The notes below the pieces were generated by a model. It had not been told where the DNA came from, made no database searches, and saw nothing but the letters and a program-made list of their open reading frames with translations. Both the position numbers and the translations under genes were made by a program. A DNA stretch of 64,000 bases from Paenibacillus uliginis N3/975 (GTDB lineage Bacteria > Bacillota > Bacilli > Paenibacillales > Paenibacillaceae): positions 4,939,705 to 5,003,704 of the forward strand of contig NZ_LT840184.1 of the NCBI RefSeq assembly GCF_900177425.1, in the 5' to 3' direction. Below are positions 7,146 through 16,626 of the stretch, in pieces; the first letter of the stretch is position 1; each line of letters opens with the position of its first letter.

Positions 7146-10100
7146 TTACCTCGCATATCCAGGCATCTTTCTTACCAGATTGTAAATAACCTGTGCGCTT
7201 TCCGCACGCGTTGTCAATCCCAGCGGTTTAAACATATTGCTTGAAAGTCCCTTTACCAGACCGAGATCATATGCGGATTGGACCGCTTCCTGAACCCAGA
7301 TCGGTGAGGTCTTCACATCCGTGAAGTGTGTCTTCTCACCTTGGGAGCCTTGTAGGAAAGCCATGGATTGATACGCTCTTACAATCATAGCAGCCATTTC
7401 TTGGCGCTTGATGGAAGCGTCAGGAGCAAATTCTTTGCTGTTGATGCCTGTAACGATGCCGGCCTTCGCCGCAGCAGATACAGCTCCCGCATACCAGGAC
7501 TCAGAAGAAACATCGGTGAAGTGGGAGTTTCCTTCTTCCTTCAGACCGAGCGCACGAACCAGCATCGCTGCAAATTCCGCACGTGTTACCTGTTTTCCAG
7601 GTAAAAATTGATATTGATTGATTCCTTTAATCAACTGCTTGGCCGCCAATTGCTGAATGACGCTGGAAGCCCAATGACCTGCTGGAACATCTGTAAAGGT
7701 CTTATTGAACTGAAGAGCAGCATATGTGCTGAAATGATGAATCTCTACTTTCAGCTTATTTTCCTGCCATGAGCCGCCGATGTATTCCAGATTACCGTCT
7801 TTTGCAATGTAATAAATACCGGTCAGCTTACGGTCAGCATTACCCGTAACAGGGAGAGTAAGTGTGATCGGTTTAACGAAGCTAGAGAGTTCGCTTGTCT
7901 TGTTATCCTTTGTCGTAATGCTCAAACCGAAGGTCAGCAGGTCACTGGCAGCAACAATCTCGGCACCTGACTTACTAGCTGCCTCTGCTATCAGGCGGAG
8001 AGCCTCCTGTCCGGTTATTGTCTTGGCACTTAGCTTGATCGTACTGCTGTCCAGCTGGTCGGCTGGGACAAGTTCGCTTAGGGAACGGAGCACATCTGCA
8101 GGAATCATAAGTGTCAGATTACCTGCGTTCACCGTCACAGATTTATCTTTCACCAGTGCTGCAGCATTACCTGGCAGCAGCAGCTCTTCAAGATTAGCCT
8201 TTGTATTGAATACCACTTCCCCTTTTGCCACCATAGCTGCAAGTTCAGCAGAACTCACTTTAATCGTACCATTATCAGGTTTCGGCTCAGGCAATGGTGG
8301 AGGCTGTACCGGTCCGCTTGAACCATCACCACTACCACTACCGCTACCAGGATTTCCTCCTGGCTCACCGCCGTTGCCTTCTCCCGGATTGCCAGAAGCT
8401 TGAACGGTCAGATCATATTTGGCACTGTATTCTCCATAGGTTGCAGAAATGACCGTCGTTCCTTCCGTTAATGCTCGTACCAACCCTTTATCATCGATCG
8501 ATGCGACGTCTGGAGCGCTGCTATCATACACAATGCCTTCCAGCAGAGTGATTCGGGTACCGTCAGCATATACGGCCTCCGTCACGGTTTGATCTTGATC
8601 ACCTGTCTTAAGTGGTGACTTTCCTTGCAGAGATAATGATTCCATGACGCCATCCGGAATTCTGTCTACAGTGATAGTTGTGTCGGCATGCAACTCCGGT
8701 ACAGCGTTACTGGTAGCCCGTACGACTGCTGTGCCAAGCCCTTTTGCCGTAACAAGTCCATCAGCAGTAACGGTAACAACCTGTTCCGGTTCAGAACTGT
8801 ACACGGACCATGTAACGCTCTTGTCTGCTGTATTATCCGGTTTAACCTTAACGGTTAAAGGCTTACTCTCTCCAACCGCAAGCTTCACATCCTGCTGCTC
8901 AATTTCGATAGATTCCGGCAGAGCGGTATTTTTGGATAAGATGAACTCATCCACAATACGTCCGCCCACGGTCTTCGTCACCATTTTCAGCTCATTGCCC
9001 GAAATTTCAACCGAAGCATACATTTGAGTCTTCTCTTCATCGGTCACTTTTTGCCAATCTCTTGCTGTCAGCGAATAGAATTTAGGTCCCGAGGAACCTG
9101 CGATAACGTAAGTTGTGCCTTCACCATCTTCGGAAACTTGTTTGCCTTTCATCAGATGTGTCCGTAAATAAATATGATCATGTCCATTCAGTACCAGATC
9201 AACCTTGTTTTCTTCCAAAACAGGCGCCCATAGATTTCTGACCTCCGCTGTATCATAAATACTGCCATAAGGACCGCGGTGGAAAATCGCGATTTTCCAT
9301 TTCTTCGTCGTGTTCGCCAGATCTTGCTCCAGCCACAGCTTCTGTTCTTCGTACTGATACTCACTGTTAAGTACCATGAAATGAGCATCTTTGTAGTCAA
9401 AGGAGAAATTGGTACCCTTGAGGCTCGGCACACCGTTACCCGGTTGGTTGAAATGCGCCAGGAAATCATCGTTGCCTCTGGAGCCCATCACCTCATGATT
9501 CCCGATCGCTCCAATAAGAGTTGTATTCAAGAAAGCCTCTTGAGCTTCTTTGAACCAGAGATTCCATTCTTTTTCATTGAATCCCTTCTCCACCATGTCT
9601 CCGGCTTGAACGATAAACTCCGCATTCGGGTGCTCTTGAGTAGCCTTTTGAACTGTATTTCCCCATAGCTTAAAATCGGCCTCACTACTTCCTTGAGAAT
9701 CGGCAAAATACAAAAATTTCAGTTGATCCCCTGCCGTCTCCGCCGTCTGGAATGACCCTTGTGGACCGTAATGCCCTTTGCCATCTCCAACACGGTAAAC
9801 ATAAGTGGTTCCAGGCTCCAAATCGTTAACGGTAGCTTTATGCACCCGAATCGTTCCAACATCCAGCGTATTAAAGAGGTAATTTTCTCCGCTGGTTTGC
9901 TTCACATTCGGCCCATCAAAATCTGTAAACTCCGACTTCTTCACAATCTCTACAACGGTCTGATCTACACTTGGGTGAGTATGCCACGCAAAACCTCTCG
10001 CACGGGTCGGATCTTCCCCCATATTTACGTTGATGTTATAAGGTGTCTCGCTCCCGGACAGCTTCGATACCGTAAATGCCACAACCGGACTATAGAAGGT

Positions 10101-13100
10101 TCCCTTAACAGCCTGTAGCTGGTAAGTCTTGACCGACGAAGTCAGCGTGCTGTCTTTCAGCATTCCGCTCGCATCCGTTGTACCGATAACCTGACCGTCT
10201 GCCGTAATCTGCGCTCCTTCTACAGGCGCGCCACTCTCATCCTTAACTTGAAAGACCGTTTCATATCCTTCAACATGCCCATGTTCATTCCATTCCAGCG
10301 TCAGATGCGTATGAATCTCCGCAACCTGAGGAAGTCCAAAGAATGGGTAGCTAATGTCTCCCGAGCTGACAAAGGAAACCGATCCAGATATGAATTCAAA
10401 CGTATGAGTGCCCACAGCATCTTTTTTGACATCGTATTGAATTTGTCCAATCAAGTCCTTCTCTGTCAAACCAGCCGAATCGATATCATTCAACTTGAGA
10501 ACCACGCGACCCGCTTCACTGTCGATGTCAGCCTGGAGCTTGGATTCATCCAATTTGTCTCCTACAATAAGCTTCAGATTTTCCAATTTTGCCGGATCGT
10601 AAGCCAATTCAATTTCGCCTTTACGGATATCTGACGGTTTGACTGCCGATAAGTCCAAAGTATAGGTACCTCCGGCGTAAATGTCCTTTGGTGTGCTGTA
10701 CACTAGCTTGGCAGCGTCGGTATCCACATCAAAAGTCCATACTTTGATACTTTGATTGCCTGAAAGATCCCTTACCGACACCTTAACCTGGTGAACACCA
10801 TCGGCCAAAGGTATGTCAGGTGTATAGTGAATCTGCCCTTTTGGTGGGTACAGGGTATGTTCTACCAGCTTTCCATCCAGATAGAACCGAATCTTCTCCG
10901 GATCAATCAATGTAGTGCCTGGGTGTTTCTCTGGGTCATAGCCGGCATCTTCCGCCGTAATGGAGATTTTCGGCTGATTCGTGTGAATAGTCGTTCCTTC
11001 CGCAGGAGATAAATCCTTCAACACCGGAGGGTCCATATCATCTTCGTTTGGCCCATAAAGCGCGCGGATCTGATCTACATAAATGACACCCGCATCCTTT
11101 TTGGCAGCCGATGTCTCCATGTATCGTACCGGCATGTCCATCGTCAAAGGCATAAGCCTTCCTTTAGGCACATTTGCCTCCAGGTACTTCCACCCTTCGA
11201 AGTCTACACCGACGGATTGATCCACAAAATCAAGCGAAATAATCCCTTTGCTGTCCCGCAATTGTGCACGAAGCCAGTGTTTCTTACCGTCTCCATACAC
11301 CCACATGCCTATTTTTTCCGGATAACCGGGAATGACAATATTTTGTTCCGGGCTCTTCGTTTGCAGATAGGCTCCTGAAGTTCCGGTTGTACCCGTAAAA
11401 TCATATTCCAGCTTGAGAGAGCTGTTTCCGAACCGCACCAGATCCTCATTAGTCTCAATACTTGCTTTGACTGATTTATACTGTGCACCAGCACTCTCAT
11501 GATAAGGAGCTAAACCACTCTCGAAATCCTCCAAAACAACCGGTGGAAGTCCAATGTTCACATCAACAGAGGCTTCAACGCCTTTGTAGCTAACGATGAT
11601 TTTCCCCGTCTTCTCAGACTCATTGATAGCAGTAAACGTGCCGTTCTTGTCTATCGATCCGATCTCTCCCTCCGTACGCCACTCCAGCTGGCTGTTATCG
11701 GCCTGAATAACCTGGCCGTTACGAAGGGCTGTTACTTTCAGCGTTTCCGTCTTTCCAGGAGCAAAGCTCTTCACGACATCACCAAAGCTCAGCTCTGTCA
11801 GTTCATCTACGATTTCCACAGTACCCGTTCCGCTCAAACTTCCGGACACAGCCTTTATTTCAGCTGTACCCGCAGTGGATCCGGCTGTAAAGATACCAGC
11901 TTCATCCACGGTTCCCAGAGCCGGGTCAACGCTCCATGACACCTTACCGGATAACCGAGCCGGATGCATATTGGCATCGACCGCTGCCGCTTTAAAATCG
12001 GCCTTGGAACCTGCCAGCACCCGCTCACTCTGCGGCTTCACCACCAGCTTATCCGCGGCTCCTTCCGGAGCTTGGTTCACGAGCAATATCCCATTAGCCG
12101 TCTTTCTCTCACTACCATCTGAAGGGGAGTTTAGCATTTCGCGTACCGGTTCTCCCGGCATACGGGCAACAAATGTCGCCGAGCCTCCACCATCAAGATT
12201 CAGGGCGTTTACAACACCCATGTCCTTCATCATCTGGCCGAGCTCATTCAGCGTTACTCCTTCACTGAATCCCGGCTGTCGTCCATCGATGAGAAGCATG
12301 ATGACTGAGCCATCCTCTTTTGTTCCAATAGCGGTACGAGGGGCTACAGCAGTATCGCTGCTGTGCTGCACAACACCGTCATCGATTAACACGGCACTCC
12401 CGCCGATCGCCATCGTAACATCCTGCCACTCTGGCTCAAGTTCCAAGGTCACCGATACCTCATCGCCAAGTTTTAACCCAGTCAATACCTCACGGTACTT
12501 CCCGGACGCCGACAAAATCACTTTGCCGTCTGTAATCGGTGTATTGCCCCTATCCTTATGTATATCAGATACTTTCAAACTTAAGGTTTGGCCGCTCTTA
12601 ACCTCTCCCGAAGTAATATCCAGTACGACTTCATCACCCAAAACATTCGTCATCGTCGAAGAGTGAAACGAAGGTGTATAGAGAACTAACGCGTCTGTCC
12701 CCCGCAGCCGATTGATAGCTGTAATATTAGTGTCCTTTCCGGCAATGATCAGACTTCGTGTCAGCTTAGGACTTGGCCCATACAGCGTCGTTCCGTCCTT
12801 TTTCATACCGAATGCATACCAATCATCCGGCGGACTGTTGAGCAGTTCGCCTTCTCCCATAAAGAGACCTAAAGGCAAACCATTCGACATATCATAAAAA
12901 TCCCCGTTCACAGCAGCGATAACCCGATTCCCAACGCTATCTGCATCCGAGGCCATCTTGGAGACCTCCTGCATGCCGTAAATCTTTCCGCCAGTCTTAC
13001 CGGGTTGAAGCTCAAGAGCGGAATTCTTCGGATTAAACTCCACAGAGTGAACTTTCTCCAATCCCCGTTCCAGCTGCATGTTCTGCCATGTGTATGTCGC

Positions 13101-13256
13101 TCCTGGTCCAATCTCCATTTCCCTCTGATCCAAAATGATTCCGGTAGTCGGAGACACTTCCTCCGCCATGACTTGCCGCGCGGGCATTAGAAGAGACAGC
13201 AGCATCACACCGCTGAGTAAAGAAGATATGATCTGTTTCTGCTTGATACCTACCAT
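7146..13256 (-). CDS. Giant SLH exoenzyme: phosphodiester glycosidase plus metallophosphoesterase
   Basis: This 2036-residue surface protein begins with a signal peptide (ends QVMA, about residue 31). Domains in order: a NAGPA/DUF2233 phosphodiester glycosidase (about 60-395, with VNGDFYDM near 118 and LNLDGGGSATF near 355); Ig-like domains; a carbohydrate-binding-like jelly roll (about 575-735); an Ig-like domain; a cohesin-like beta domain (about 850-970); a CnaB-like segment; a purple-acid-phosphatase-type N-terminal FN3; a calcineurin-like phosphoesterase (FADSQG near 1180, QAGDMVEKG, GNHE near 1252, GHDHIY near 1359); Big2 repeats; a Gly/Pro linker (about 1620-1660); a beta domain; and three SLH domains from about 1854 to the end. 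The SLH triplet should bind pyruvylated wall polymer. AATGGAGGT precedes the ATG. The two enzymatic domains could act in series on a phosphoglycan, which is inference. Confidence 0.9.
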   Translation of the reverse strand: MVGIKQKQIISSLLSGVMLLSLLMPARQVMAEEVSPTTGIILDQREMEIGPGATYTWQNMQLERGLEKVHSVEFNPKNSALELQPGKTGGKIYGMQEVSKMASDADSVGNRVIAAVNGDFYDMSNGLPLGLFMGEGELLNSPPDDWYAFGMKKDGTTLYGPSPKLTRSLIIAGKDTNITAINRLRGTDALVLYTPSFHSSTMTNVLGDEVVLDITSGEVKSGQTLSLKVSDIHKDRGNTPITDGKVILSASGKYREVLTGLKLGDEVSVTLELEPEWQDVTMAIGGSAVLIDDGVVQHSSDTAVAPRTAIGTKEDGSVIMLLIDGRQPGFSEGVTLNELGQMMKDMGVVNALNLDGGGSATFVARMPGEPVREMLNSPSDGSERKTANGILLVNQAPEGAADKLVVKPQSERVLAGSKADFKAAAVDANMHPARLSGKVSWSVDPALGTVDEAGIFTAGSTAGTAEIKAVSGSLSGTGTVEIVDELTELSFGDVVKSFAPGKTETLKVTALRNGQVIQADNSQLEWRTEGEIGSIDKNGTFTAINESEKTGKIIVSYKGVEASVDVNIGLPPVVLEDFESGLAPYHESAGAQYKSVKASIETNEDLVRFGNSSLKLEYDFTGTTGTSGAYLQTKSPEQNIVIPGYPEKIGMWVYGDGKKHWLRAQLRDSKGIISLDFVDQSVGVDFEGWKYLEANVPKGRLMPLTMDMPVRYMETSAAKKDAGVIYVDQIRALYGPNEDDMDPPVLKDLSPAEGTTIHTNQPKISITAEDAGYDPEKHPGTTLIDPEKIRFYLDGKLVEHTLYPPKGQIHYTPDIPLADGVHQVKVSVRDLSGNQSIKVWTFDVDTDAAKLVYSTPKDIYAGGTYTLDLSAVKPSDIRKGEIELAYDPAKLENLKLIVGDKLDESKLQADIDSEAGRVVLKLNDIDSAGLTEKDLIGQIQYDVKKDAVGTHTFEFISGSVSFVSSGDISYPFFGLPQVAEIHTHLTLEWNEHGHVEGYETVFQVKDESGAPVEGAQITADGQVIGTTDASGMLKDSTLTSSVKTYQLQAVKGTFYSPVVAFTVSKLSGSETPYNINVNMGEDPTRARGFAWHTHPSVDQTVVEIVKKSEFTDFDGPNVKQTSGENYLFNTLDVGTIRVHKATVNDLEPGTTYVYRVGDGKGHYGPQGSFQTAETAGDQLKFLYFADSQGSSEADFKLWGNTVQKATQEHPNAEFIVQAGDMVEKGFNEKEWNLWFKEAQEAFLNTTLIGAIGNHEVMGSRGNDDFLAHFNQPGNGVPSLKGTNFSFDYKDAHFMVLNSEYQYEEQKLWLEQDLANTTKKWKIAIFHRGPYGSIYDTAEVRNLWAPVLEENKVDLVLNGHDHIYLRTHLMKGKQVSEDGEGTTYVIAGSSGPKFYSLTARDWQKVTDEEKTQMYASVEISGNELKMVTKTVGGRIVDEFILSKNTALPESIEIEQQDVKLAVGESKPLTVKVKPDNTADKSVTWSVYSSEPEQVVTVTADGLVTAKGLGTAVVRATSNAVPELHADTTITVDRIPDGVMESLSLQGKSPLKTGDQDQTVTEAVYADGTRITLLEGIVYDSSAPDVASIDDKGLVRALTEGTTVISATYGEYSAKYDLTVQASGNPGEGNGGEPGGNPGSGSGSGDGSSGPVQPPPLPEPKPDNGTIKVSSAELAAMVAKGEVVFNTKANLEELLLPGNAAALVKDKSVTVNAGNLTLMIPADVLRSLSELVPADQLDSSTIKLSAKTITGQEALRLIAEAASKSGAEIVAASDLLTFGLSITTKDNKTSELSSFVKPITLTLPVTGNADRKLTGIYYIAKDGNLEYIGGSWQENKLKVEIHHFSTYAALQFNKTFTDVPAGHWASSVIQQLAAKQLIKGINQYQFLPGKQVTRAEFAAMLVRALGLKEEGNSHFTDVSSESWYAGAVSAAAKAGIVTGINSKEFAPDASIKRQEMAAMIVRAYQSMAFLQGSQGEKTHFTDVKTSPIWVQEAVQSAYDLGLVKGLSSNMFKPLGLTTRAESAQVIYNLVRKMPGYAR

Positions 13257-13413
13257 TCCATAATGACCTCCATTCTAGTGAAAAATGCTGTCCTCACGCA
13301 GGTGACTTCAACGACTAGTTGCCTTGGGACAGTATACCGATACCGTGTAAACTCCACCCCCTCACTGTGTTAAAGCTGTGTTAATTGAAAAACGATTGCC
13401 GCCGCTCCAACTA

Positions 13414-13427
13414 TTAAAGCGTTTACA
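13414..13427 (-). promoter_or_regulatory. cre-like CcpA site upstream of the SLH phosphoesterase gene
   Basis: TTAAAGCGTTTACA matches the cre consensus TGWNANCGNTNWCA at 13 of 14 positions and lies about 160 nt upstream of the ATG at 13256. The 393-nt gap 13257-13649 also holds the promoter of the downstream plus-strand gene. No small ORF with a ribosome site was seen there. Confidence 0.45.
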
Positions 13428-13584
13428 TTACTTACTATAAAGAACCTCTCCTCTCTATTAAAAGCATCTTTCTTACCAGATATTTCACTAGATTGCCGGG
13501 ACAATGGGCCCCATTACATGACTTTTGAACCTGATTAATTAAAAAAATGTCTAAATAGCGCGCTTTATAAGATTTTGTGCAAAT

Positions 13585-13614
13585 TTGATTGGACTCTCCC
13601 TCATGCTCTATGAT
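13585..13614 (+). promoter_or_regulatory. Sigma-A-like promoter for the SDR epimerase gene
   Basis: TTGATT (13585-13590) and TATGAT (13609-13614) are separated by 18 nt, about 35 nt before the ATG at 13650. A strong AAAGGAGG ribosome site lies between. Confidence 0.5.
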
Positions 13615-13649
13615 GAGAATATATGGATATTTCGTAAAGGAGGTTATTT

Positions 13650-14555
13650 ATGAAAATTGCCATTTGCGGAGGTACGGGGTTTATCGGTCAAGGGTTATGT
13701 ACGCGCTGGGTAAAAGAAGGTCATCAGATCATGATCGTCACACGGTCACAGCCGGAGAAGCAGGTACGAGATGATCAGGTCGCGTATGTGACTTGGGATG
13801 ATATGAAGCAGAATCCGCAGCTATTTGAAGACATGGATGCAGTAATCAACCTGGCAGGCTCTTCGCTCAGCCAGCGTTGGAGCACGAAAGGGAAAGAGCG
13901 AATTCTTTCCTCTCGCCAGAAGACCGTAGCGGCCGTCGCCAACCTGATGCGTAAACTGGACCGTAAACCTCCTGTTGTTATACAAGCATCCGCCATGGCC
14001 ATATATGGAACATCAGAGGATCAAACCTTTGACGAGAACAGCCCGTCACGCGTGATGGACTTTCCTTCGAGTGTAGTTGCTGAATGGGAAGATGCAGCAG
14101 ATGATATCCAAGTGGACAGACTTGTTAAACTGCGCATTAGTGTCGTGCTGGGAAATGAGGGTGGCGCTTTTCCAAAAATGATTCTCCCTTACAAGCTTGG
14201 CTTCGGCGGTAAAATCGGTAGCGGCCATCAATGGATGTCCTGGATTCATATCATGGATATCGTGAACCTGATTGATTTCTGCATTCATCATCCGGATATA
14301 AAAGGGCCTGTTAACGCCGCATCACCACATCCCGTTACTAATAATGAGTTTGGACGAACCGTCGCCAAGGTCTATCACCGTCCACACTGGTTCCCTGTTC
14401 CAGCCTTCCTGCTCCAAAGCATGCTTGGTGAATTGTCTCTGATCCTGTTAAAAGGTCAACGCATGGTCCCTGTTAAAGCTGAAGAGCGTGGCTTCCGATT
14501 CCGATATCCACAGCTGGCCGAGGCGCTGTCAGATCTAAAGAACAACAATAATTGA
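13650..14555 (+). CDS. TIGR01777-family NAD(P)-dependent epimerase (YfhF/YfcH-like)
   Basis: This 301-residue extended SDR protein opens with the nucleotide-binding motif GGTGFIGQGL. It has DAVINLAGSSLSQRW, the family's hallmark segment, and QASAMAIYG where many SDRs carry the catalytic Ser/Tyr. The C-terminal DUF1731 domain (VPVPAFLLQSMLGELSLILLKGQRMVP...) completes the family architecture. The substrate is unknown across the family. A perfect AAAGGAGG ribosome site fixes the start. It stands alone, between a divergent SLH gene and a convergent small membrane-protein gene. Confidence 0.9.
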   Translation: MKIAICGGTGFIGQGLCTRWVKEGHQIMIVTRSQPEKQVRDDQVAYVTWDDMKQNPQLFEDMDAVINLAGSSLSQRWSTKGKERILSSRQKTVAAVANLMRKLDRKPPVVIQASAMAIYGTSEDQTFDENSPSRVMDFPSSVVAEWEDAADDIQVDRLVKLRISVVLGNEGGAFPKMILPYKLGFGGKIGSGHQWMSWIHIMDIVNLIDFCIHHPDIKGPVNAASPHPVTNNEFGRTVAKVYHRPHWFPVPAFLLQSMLGELSLILLKGQRMVPVKAEERGFRFRYPQLAEALSDLKNNNN

Positions 14556-14597
14556 AAAAGAGGGTCCCAAAAGGTCTTAGACCTATGGGATCCCCCT
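14556..14597 (-). terminator. Terminator hairpin with GGTC/GACC core
   Basis: Outer arms AGAGGGTCCC and GGGATCCCCCT flank an inner GGTC-TTA-GACC hairpin, and the minus-strand transcript ends in a T-run. It terminates the small gene at 14607-14816 and may also work for the convergent epimerase gene. The inner core is the same as in the dispersed R1 repeats at 19.6, 33.9 and 61.5 kb. Confidence 0.7.
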
Positions 14598-14606
14598 ACG
14601 GATTGA

Positions 14607-14816
14607 TTATTCGTCTATAACTCCGTTCAACTTGAGTATCACGATCGTCGTTCTCCAAATGACTCTTATTAAAGTGACCAGCCAGAAAATAATAAACCCG
14701 ATGAACACTAGCTCAACCGCTTTCTCTACAATCCTATGTCTGAGCTTGGTGTTCTCTGCCGACGGGAGTTCATATTTTGACGGCATTTGGGTATTTCTTC
14801 TGATTTTCCTGGCCAT
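14607..14816 (-). CDS. Small single-pass membrane protein, unknown function
   Basis: This frame of about 69 aa has a basic N-terminus (MARKIRRNT), a hydrophilic stretch and one strong membrane segment (AVELVFIGFIIFWLVTLIRV) followed by TTIVILKLNGVIDE. The start at 14816 has GGAG 8 nt upstream; an in-frame ATG three codons earlier is less well placed. A terminator follows directly, supporting a genuine gene. I do not recognise the family. Confidence 0.6.
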   Translation of the reverse strand: MARKIRRNTQMPSKYELPSAENTKLRHRIVEKAVELVFIGFIIFWLVTLIRVIWRTTIVILKLNGVIDE

Positions 14817-14930
14817 TACATACACTCCATTCCATAAAGTATGTGTATGTAGAGTTCTCCATCACCAATGTATAATCCTTCAAAATTTTCCCTTTTAGTG
14901 AAATGTCATAAAAAATAGCTCTACTTCACT

Positions 14931-15413
14931 CTAGGACACAGCGATATAAATCTTCGCGACCGCATTTGAAGGATCAAATTGTACCGCATCATACAGCTCG
15001 AAGTCCCCAGTGTATGTTCTGGTTTCGATACTATTTTGAAAATACGTCCATATTTCCTGCCATGCTTCTATCACCACAGACCCTATAGGTCCCTGTTTGG
15101 TTGTAAATACCAAATAGTCTGATGCCGGAATATCAACTTTCGTGAAGTTATCCCCAGAACTAGATGCATCTCCTTCAGCGGTTTCACAGCCCAGAACGAC
15201 CGTATATTCTCCGTTCACATCACTGGCGTAATCTGTATATAACCCATAAATCTTATCCGGCTTTATTGCAGGCTGCTGCATGATCCCAGTTTGAAAAAAG
15301 CTTCCCCAAAGACCTGAAATTTTCCCTTCAGGTCCCGCTTCCGCCTGGTTAGACGTTCTTGCGGCCACCCCGATCAACTGTACTGCAGACTTACTTATAC
15401 GTTCTATTTTCAT
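14931..15413 (-). CDS. GyrI-like/effector-binding-domain protein
   Basis: This 160-residue stand-alone protein resembles the AraC-type effector-binding (GyrI-like) fold: an N-terminal strand with LIGVAARTSNQ, a central YGLYTDYASDVNGEYTVVLG, and a C-terminal TYTGDFELYD segment. Family members bind small hydrophobic or cationic molecules. AAGAGGATGACAA precedes the ATG. It lies 68 nt downstream of the WYL regulator on the same strand, a common pairing for an effector-sensing module. No DNA-binding region is present. Confidence 0.78.
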   Translation of the reverse strand: MKIERISKSAVQLIGVAARTSNQAEAGPEGKISGLWGSFFQTGIMQQPAIKPDKIYGLYTDYASDVNGEYTVVLGCETAEGDASSSGDNFTKVDIPASDYLVFTTKQGPIGSVVIEAWQEIWTYFQNSIETRTYTGDFELYDAVQFDPSNAVAKIYIAVS

Positions 15414-15481
15414 TTGTCATCCTCTTTTCCATCTAAGAATATGATCTCATTCTAACCTGGAAAAGTGGACATCTATCTGTC

Positions 15482-16423
15482 TTAGTTCAAATAACGTCCG
15501 ATAATTTGTTGTGCCCGCCGCACAACTTCCTCAGCTACAAAGTCCGGACTTTCCACCTTCACCTGGTCTCCAAAGCTTAAAATCATGCCGTAAAACCAGT
15601 CGTCCGGCTTCCGAACAACCTCGACCCGAAAGGCTCCACCTGGCAGCATGGTCACCTCATCCGGATGGAATACATCGGCTATCCGCTGCCTTGCTTCACT
15701 CCTAAACGTCAGGACCAAGGATTCCTCGGGGGTATCCGACCAGGACGTATCCCACTGAAATTGCTCTATTACCGGAGCCTCAAGAGGCTCAAACCTTTCC
15801 TCCGTCAAAGCCGCATGCTGAATACGGGATAATCGAAAGACTCTGAAATCCTTCCGTAACGTGCAATAGGCGTGTACATACCAGATCGAGCTTTTCAAAA
15901 TCAAAGAGACCGGCTCTATGATTCTGTTCTGACTTCTTCCACCCGAAGAGATATATTCAATAGCAGTTCTGCGTCTCTCATCAACAGCCTGTTTAAGCAA
16001 CTGCATCGTCTCTTTTATTCCGTTCCGCTGGCCCCATGGGTTCATATCCATGATCAGTCTGTCTTCGCGTTTATCTTGTGCGTATCCCCGCTGTGCTTTC
16101 TGCAGGAGACTTTTCACTTTTTGCAGCAATGCATCCGTCTCTTTATCGTCCAGAGCACAGTTAATGCCTTTAACAGCCGTAACGAGCGAGCTCATCTCTT
16201 CAATCGATAACCAGTGCCTGTCGATCATGAACTGTTCCATAATCTCAAAGCCGCCCGAGATCCCCTGATGAGCAACAATAGGAATTCCCGCTTGATTTAA
16301 TGTGTCCATGTCCCGGTAAATGGTTTTGCTGGAAACCTCAAACCGTTCAGATAGTTCCTTGGCGCTGACCCGGCCACGATTGAGCAGCAGTACTGTAATC
16401 GCCAGCAAGCGGTCTATTTTCAT
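15482..16423 (-). CDS. YafY-type HTH_11/WYL-domain transcriptional regulator
   Basis: The protein has 313 aa. The N-terminus is a winged helix (LLLNRGRVSAKELSERFEVSSKTIYRDMDTLNQAGIP). The middle and C-terminus form a WYL domain (IEPVSLILKSSIWYVHAYCTLRKDFRVFRLSRI), followed by the WCX extension (EEVVRRAQQIIGRYL). Such regulators sense ligands or nucleic acid through the WYL domain and usually control adjacent genes. Here the neighbour is the GyrI-like gene 68 nt downstream. The Shine-Dalgarno is weak. Confidence 0.9.
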   Translation of the reverse strand: MKIDRLLAITVLLLNRGRVSAKELSERFEVSSKTIYRDMDTLNQAGIPIVAHQGISGGFEIMEQFMIDRHWLSIEEMSSLVTAVKGINCALDDKETDALLQKVKSLLQKAQRGYAQDKREDRLIMDMNPWGQRNGIKETMQLLKQAVDERRRTAIEYISSGGRSQNRIIEPVSLILKSSIWYVHAYCTLRKDFRVFRLSRIQHAALTEERFEPLEAPVIEQFQWDTSWSDTPEESLVLTFRSEARQRIADVFHPDEVTMLPGGAFRVEVVRKPDDWFYGMILSFGDQVKVESPDFVAEEVVRRAQQIIGRYLN

Positions 16424-16626
16424 AAGTTAATCCAGCCTTTCATCCTCTACATGGTTCAATTATATCTTAATTCCAGCTAAACACTTACGGATTGTGTTAA
16501 ACAAATATTAAAGTACCCTTCAGTCGGTATTTATGAATTCATGGTAAAATAGATTGAAACATAATTGAGGTCGGAAACTGCTAGGAACACAGACATCAAT
16601 GCTTGTTACATAAGGGGGAAATACAA

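Noticed and set aside
11875..12666. 263-codon plus-strand open frame
   Set aside because: It lies wholly inside the phosphodiester glycosidase gene on the other strand, has Ser/Pro-rich composition typical of an antisense shadow and no ribosome site.
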